This document shows, in pieces, positions 6,060-8,621 of a DNA stretch of 8,621 nt (its first letter is position 1; each line of letters begins with the position of its first letter). This DNA is from Bacillota bacterium. GTDB taxonomy: Bacteria > Bacillota > Clostridia > Saccharofermentanales > Saccharofermentanaceae. Both the position numbers and the translations under genes were made by a program. The notes beneath the pieces are model-generated. The model ran no database searches. It had not been told where the DNA came from and saw only the letters and a program-made list of their open reading frames with translations. The stretch is taken from positions 1 to 8,621 of the forward strand of contig JAEWUD010000036.1 of assembly GCA_023397475.1 (NCBI GenBank), written 5' to 3'.

Positions 6060-6082
6060 CCATCCCCTAAGGGGAGAGTCAA
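6052..6082 (-). promoter_or_regulatory. MerR-family-type promoter (19-bp spacer with central palindrome)
   Basis: On the minus strand the -35 is TTGACT (6077-6082) and the -10 is TACGAT (6052-6057), with a 19-base spacer instead of 17. Inside the spacer is the perfect palindrome TCCCCT-T-AGGGGA (6063-6075). A stretched spacer around a dyad is the diagnostic layout of promoters that MerR-family activators untwist. The TTGACTCTCCCCT start resembles, from memory, BmrR/TipA-type operators. The regulator gene is not in this window. Confidence 0.7.
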
Positions 6083-6162
6083 GCGGGTGAACGTATGCGT
6101 ATCTCTCGTTCGCGTGATCATTTTTTTCGCGCGTACTTATCCTAACTAAGAACTCACGGAAG

Positions 6163-7107
6163 TCACGTCTCCCATACGCCTTTGCAAACGACACCGGTCG
6201 CCCGGGCAGACTCGTCCAGGGAGGTGATCTCATCTGCAGAAAGTTGTATACGGGATCCCAGCGCCAGCTGATCCGCGTGCTCCGGCTTTGTCAGACCGAC
6301 GAGCGGCATTGTGCCCTTGGCCCGAGCCCAGGCGATCGGAATCTGTGATACAGGGACCCCGTGCTTATCCGAAAAACTTCGAAGAAGGGCCAGAAGCGGT
6401 TCGATCCTCCGAAACTTCGACCGGGGGAACATCATGGACCGAAGGCACATCGGAGGGAACGGGTGATCCGCGTCATATCGTCCGGATAAGGCACCTTGTT
6501 CGAGAACCATATAGGCGAAAAAGGGCACGTCATTCTCCGTGCACCATTGGACCAACAGTGCCTGCAGATCAGGCTCACTCAGGAGACTGAAGTGATTCTG
6601 AACGGCTCCGAGCCGGTAACCCGCCGTCGCGAGAATCCCGGATGCCAGAAGAACCTGTTGAAGTGTGACGTTCGAAAGGCCGAAGGCCTTTATTTTCCCT
6701 GTTCGCAGAAGTTCGACGGCGGCATGCGTATTCTGTTCGATATTGGACGGACTGTGAAGGAAATAGATGTCGGGCGAGGCGATACCAAGGCGTGCACAAC
6801 TGGCCGCAAGAGACTTCTCCATCGCACCGGGAACAAACTTCTTACCCGGCGCATGTTTTGTAGAGATCCGCGCTCCGGGATATTTCCGCAGACACTCGCC
6901 GAGAATACGTTCGGACTCTCCGTTGCCGTACACCTCGGCCGAATCCCAATACGTGAAACCGGCCTCCATCGCGCGTTGAAAGGTCGCACGAAGCCTCTCC
7001 TCGTCACTTCTCTGCCCGAAAATCATGCGAGAACCGTTCATCCCGCCGCCCCAGGCCCACGTTCCAATGACACATGACGGCATTGGGATTGATTCTTGTG
7101 TATTCAT
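6163..7107 (-). CDS. Aldo/keto reductase
   Basis: This 314-residue protein is a complete TIM-barrel AKR with the full catalytic tetrad: D55 and Y60 (WDSAEVYGNGESE), K84 (ISTKHAP) and H118 (YFLHSP). The late segment PLVGLTKPEHADQLA fits the NADPH-binding region. It should reduce an aldehyde or ketone using NADPH in the cytoplasm; the natural substrate cannot be read from sequence. The frame is open further upstream, but the ATG at 7105-7107 has AGGAGG eight bases before it and starts at the usual distance from the first barrel strand, so it is preferred. It is divergent from the PhzF-like gene, and an inverted repeat between them may serve both. It is followed by an independent lipoprotein promoter, so it is probably transcribed alone. 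Confidence 0.93.
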   Translation of the reverse strand: MNTQESIPMPSCVIGTWAWGGGMNGSRMIFGQRSDEERLRATFQRAMEAGFTYWDSAEVYGNGESERILGECLRKYPGARISTKHAPGKKFVPGAMEKSLAASCARLGIASPDIYFLHSPSNIEQNTHAAVELLRTGKIKAFGLSNVTLQQVLLASGILATAGYRLGAVQNHFSLLSEPDLQALLVQWCTENDVPFFAYMVLEQGALSGRYDADHPFPPMCLRSMMFPRSKFRRIEPLLALLRSFSDKHGVPVSQIPIAWARAKGTMPLVGLTKPEHADQLALGSRIQLSADEITSLDESARATGVVCKGVWET

Positions 7108-7173
7108 GGGAGAACCTCCTCGTACTTCATCGTCGCAAATATTGGCATTCGTTGTTGATTCTATAGTACACCA

Positions 7174-7195
7174 TTCGTGGGTACAGGACCACGAA
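7174..7195. promoter_or_regulatory. Inverted repeat TTCGTGG-N8-CCACGAA between divergent genes
   Basis: The seven-base arms are perfect complements (7174-7180 and 7189-7195). The site lies 66 bases upstream of the AKR start and about 195 bases upstream of the PhzF start. On the minus strand a TACTATAG -10-like sequence lies just downstream (near 7160-7167), so a bound dimer could control AKR. No convincing -35 accompanies it. Confidence 0.4.
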
Positions 7196-7259
7196 GACGA
7201 GACTTCAGCCTCTCCTTCTTCGCGCGGAGCATTCCGAAAAAGCCGCAGATAATTGGTGG

Positions 7260-7288
7260 TTGTGCGCAATCTTTTCGCATGCTATTCT
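7260..7288 (+). promoter_or_regulatory. Weak promoter candidate for the PhzF-like gene
   Basis: TTGTGC (7260-7265) and TATTCT (7283-7288) are 17 bases apart, matching consensus at three and four of six positions. It would give a leader of about 95 bases. No stronger candidate was found between 7110 and 7390. Confidence 0.25.
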
Positions 7289-7371
7289 TCGAAAATAACC
7301 CGCCGCGCAGCGGTAACGACATCTGCCCAGGGCTTCTCTACCACCCTCGATCGATTAGTACTCCGCCAAGC

Positions 7372-7388
7372 GATACAGGAGGTGTATC
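7372..7388 (+). promoter_or_regulatory. Hairpin presenting the PhzF Shine-Dalgarno in its loop
   Basis: GATACA (7372-7377) and TGTATC (7383-7388) are perfect complements and flank the five bases GGAGG, which are the Shine-Dalgarno eight bases before ATG. The ribosome binding site is thus exactly the hairpin loop. This could hold the site accessible, tune initiation or be chance; as DNA it is also a 17-bp dyad. Confidence 0.5.
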
Positions 7389-7390
7389 CT

Positions 7391-8185
7391 ATGTCAAATC
7401 CAATCCCTTACTTCATCATCGACGCCTTCACCGAAGAGTTGTTCCGCGGTAATCCCGCCGGTGTTTGCCTTCTTGACACATGGCCGGAGGATTCCGTAAT
7501 GCAACATATCGCTGCGGAAAACAACCTTGCCGAGACAGCCTTCCTCGTGAAAACGGACGCCGGGTATGATCTTCGTTGGTTCACGCCCGTAGCCGAGATC
7601 GACCTGTGCGGCCATGCCACTCTGGCGAGTGCTTATGTCATCACCTCGTATGTCGATCCTTCCCTTACCGCCGTTCACTTTCAAACACAGAGCGGCCCCC
7701 TCAACGTCGTACGCAAAGGCGACCTACTGGAGATGGACTTTCCCGCCCGCATGCCTACGCCCGTCGAGATCACACCTCTCATGCGCGAAACCATAGACGT
7801 CCCGGTTCTCGAAGCACATCTCTCCCGCGATCTCGTCCTGGTCGTAGGAAGCGAGAAAGAGGTTCAGGACTTGAAGCCGAATATCAGCGCACTCCTCCGC
7901 TTACCGGAAGGACTTGCCATCATAGTGACCGCTCAGGGAGAATCGGCGGACTTCGTCTCGCGCTATTTTGCACCGGAAATCGGCATCCCGGAGGATTCGG
8001 TCACCGGCTCCTCACACTCGACATTAATCCCGTTCTGGAACGCTCGGCTCGGCCGTGAGGAGATGATCGCCAGACAGTTGTCACAGCGCGGCGGCACCCT
8101 CTATTGTCGGCACATGGGAGATCGCGTCCGGATCGCCGGGAGAGCGGTACTCTACCTGCGCGGAGAGATTTATATGGGGAATTAG
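7391..8185 (+). CDS. PhzF-family isomerase/epimerase-like protein
   Basis: This 264-residue protein shows the family signatures in order: DAFTEELFRGNPAGV (residues 11-25), NNLAETAFL with the catalytic Glu48, FTPVAEIDLCGHATLA (64-79), the second-lobe SVTGSSHSTLIPFW, and the closing QLSQRGGTLY and GDRVRIAGRAVLYLRGEI. PhzF folds as two similar lobes and in phenazine synthesis isomerises a dihydroanthranilate. Most relatives act on other, mostly unknown small metabolites, and no phenazine genes are present here. The second-lobe motif has Ser where many members have Ala and Cys (GSAHC-type). The frame is open further upstream, but the ATG at 7391 has AGGAGG at ideal spacing and begins at the family's first strand. 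It is cytoplasmic and monocistronic in the window, divergent from the AKR. Confidence 0.92.
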   Translation: MSNPIPYFIIDAFTEELFRGNPAGVCLLDTWPEDSVMQHIAAENNLAETAFLVKTDAGYDLRWFTPVAEIDLCGHATLASAYVITSYVDPSLTAVHFQTQSGPLNVVRKGDLLEMDFPARMPTPVEITPLMRETIDVPVLEAHLSRDLVLVVGSEKEVQDLKPNISALLRLPEGLAIIVTAQGESADFVSRYFAPEIGIPEDSVTGSSHSTLIPFWNARLGREEMIARQLSQRGGTLYCRHMGDRVRIAGRAVLYLRGEIYMGN

Positions 8186-8366
8186 CCGTTGCGCGAAAAG
8201 CAGGAGCCGGACAATTCGAGAGAGAGAGAACTCAAGGCAAGGCGTTTTTTCGAGATGACGGCATCGCTACGCGAAGAAACAGAGGGATATAATTGCGATC
8301 CCTGCCCTTGCAGATGACGCTGGTGCGGTATGTTAGAAAGCTTCGTTTATCGAGCACAATCGGAGA
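8186..8366. other. Interval downstream of the PhzF-like gene
   Basis: No frame here has a ribosome binding site or recognised domain. It holds a short GA repeat (8219-8229), the three-way-junction candidate at 8237-8311 and an unexplained remainder. No clear intrinsic terminator for the PhzF-like gene was found. Confidence 0.55.
8237..8311 (+). other. Candidate structured element folding as a three-way junction
   Basis: Closing stem GCAAGG (8237-8242) with CCTTGC (8306-8311) encloses two hairpins. The first pairs GTTTTTTCG (8244-8252) with CGAAGAAAC (8272-8280), nine pairs with one G-U, and has an inner GATG-ACGG-CATC hairpin (8254-8265). The second pairs AGGGAT (8283-8288) with ATCCCT (8298-8303). 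Only one, two and two bases link the helices. This is paper folding, not a computed energy. It may be a non-coding RNA, a 3'-end structure or a dispersed genomic repeat; the strand is uncertain because most pairs also form on the complement. Confidence 0.4.
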
Positions 8367-8621
8367 CTATAAATAGTAAAATGATCCCGGAATACTCGGC
8401 CAAGTTATAAAATCGCTGGCCTTCCTGAAGCGGATACTGGTCATTGATGCACATACGAAACAGGCTCCTTCATGGGTTTTCGTATGTGCGCTGGCCATGC
8501 CAGAGCGATTATTCGTCATTGATGCACATACGAAACATGCCACTTCACAGGTTTTCGTATGTGCGCTGGCCATGCCAGAGCGATTATTTTTCAATGATGC
8601 ACATACGAAACAGGCAACTTC
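8367..8621 (-). CDS. Possible partial ORF of 25-residue repeats (start beyond the window)
   Basis: The frame is open from the right edge to TAG at 8367-8369, giving 84 residues with no start in view. The repeat period of 75 bp is divisible by three, so each unit reads as a 25-residue repeat of the type NNRSGMASAHTKT-x-E-x-ACFVCASMT, with a CFVC pair and a degenerate last unit (SIRFRKASDFITWPS). No family is recognised. The palindromic DNA stem alone would generate this frame, because a stop-free unit stays open in every copy, so translation is doubtful. No signal peptide or ribosome binding site can be judged here. Confidence 0.2.
   Translation of the reverse strand, partial: EVACFVCASLKNNRSGMASAHTKTCEVACFVCASMTNNRSGMASAHTKTHEGACFVCASMTSIRFRKASDFITWPSIPGSFYYL
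8414..8621. repeat. 75-bp tandem repeat array with conserved hairpin stems, running off the window
   Basis: Units begin at 8441, 8516 and 8591 (third cut by the window edge). Within each, GCACATACGAAA pairs perfectly with TTTCGTATGTGC, a 12-bp stem. A second small stem CTGGC-CAT-GCCAG and the tail AGCGATTATT follow. The first two units differ at seven of 75 positions: five in the hairpin loop and two at the unit junction, none in the stems. The partial third unit differs from the first in the loop and at one base of the opening TCATTGAT. The stretch 8414-8440 is a degenerate copy of the unit's second half (about 18 of 27 bases), so the array boundary is visible on this side. Confidence 0.85.

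Noticed and set aside
7108..7269. N-terminal extension of the aldo/keto reductase frame
   Set aside because: The 54 extra residues cover the probable promoter and the inverted repeat, and the internal ATG has a strong Shine-Dalgarno.
7253..7390. N-terminal extension of the PhzF-like frame
   Set aside because: The extra 46 residues precede the conserved first strand, and the ATG at 7391 has AGGAGG at ideal spacing.
7576..8058. Plus-strand 160-residue frame within the PhzF-like gene
   Set aside because: Out-of-frame, Arg/Pro-rich translation of a gene whose real frame carries clear family motifs.
8244..8280. Intrinsic terminator of the PhzF-like gene using the T6 run at 8245-8250
   Set aside because: The T-run is inside a hairpin arm and no GC-rich stem precedes it.
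8287..8292. Plus-strand promoter at the perfect -10 TATAAT
   Set aside because: No -35-like sequence lies 16-18 bases upstream and no gene follows.
8441..8621. CRISPR array
   Set aside because: Units are contiguous and nearly identical along 75 bp with a short variable loop inside a long palindrome; there are no spacers of regular length and no cas genes.
8441..8621. Integron attC sites
   Set aside because: Palindromic and of suitable length, but no GTTRRRY core or paired RYYYAAC was found, and there are no cassette genes or integrase.

Overview
The window looks like a chromosomal stretch of a low-to-mid GC Bacillota, probably a clostridial-type bacterium. Nearly every gene has a strong GGAGG or AAAGGAG ribosome binding site at 5-8 bases. 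There is a typical Gram-positive lipoprotein, and the TetR, flavodoxin, AKR and MGT proteins resemble those common in Clostridia. Base composition is roughly mid-50s GC by eye, with one clearly AT-richer gene (4842-5444). This placement is inference; no rRNA or other taxonomic marker is present. No tRNA, rRNA, CRISPR array or transposase was found.

Layout. Bases 1-119 hold a long imperfect inverted repeat just downstream of the first operon. Bases 120-1966 (minus strand) are a tight, overlapping three-gene operon: a TetR-family regulator, an iron-sulfur-flavoprotein-like reductase (CX2CX2CX7C) and a second flavodoxin-fold reductase without cysteines. Its promoter overlaps two adjacent TAAC-N4-GTTA palindromes, so autoregulation is likely. 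Bases 2045-2607 carry no gene, but hold a weak terminator candidate, a pair of hairpins 76 bp apart and a degenerate 37-bp tandem repeat that runs into the end of the next gene.

Bases 2608-5444 (minus strand) form a second operon: an exported membrane-anchored protein of unknown function, a cytoplasmic SxxK serine hydrolase (beta-lactamase/esterase fold), and an MGT-type family-1 glycosyltransferase translationally coupled to the hydrolase through TGATG. The pairing suggests modification of a small hydrophobic molecule, such as a natural product or drug. Bases 5564-6022 (minus strand) encode a small lipoprotein. Its promoter has a 19-bp spacer and a central palindrome, the signature of a MerR-family-activated promoter, although no merR gene lies in the window.

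Bases 6163-7107 (minus) encode an aldo/keto reductase. It is divergent from 7391-8185 (plus), a PhzF-family isomerase whose Shine-Dalgarno sits exactly in the loop of a small hairpin. Bases 8186-8621 have no convincing gene: they contain a compact sequence that folds on paper as a three-way junction (8237-8311), then a 75-bp tandem repeat array running off the right edge. Each array unit contains a perfect 12-bp stem with a variable loop. On the minus strand the array is also an open frame of 25-residue repeats. The most unusual material is in these non-coding repeats and in the MerR-type promoter.
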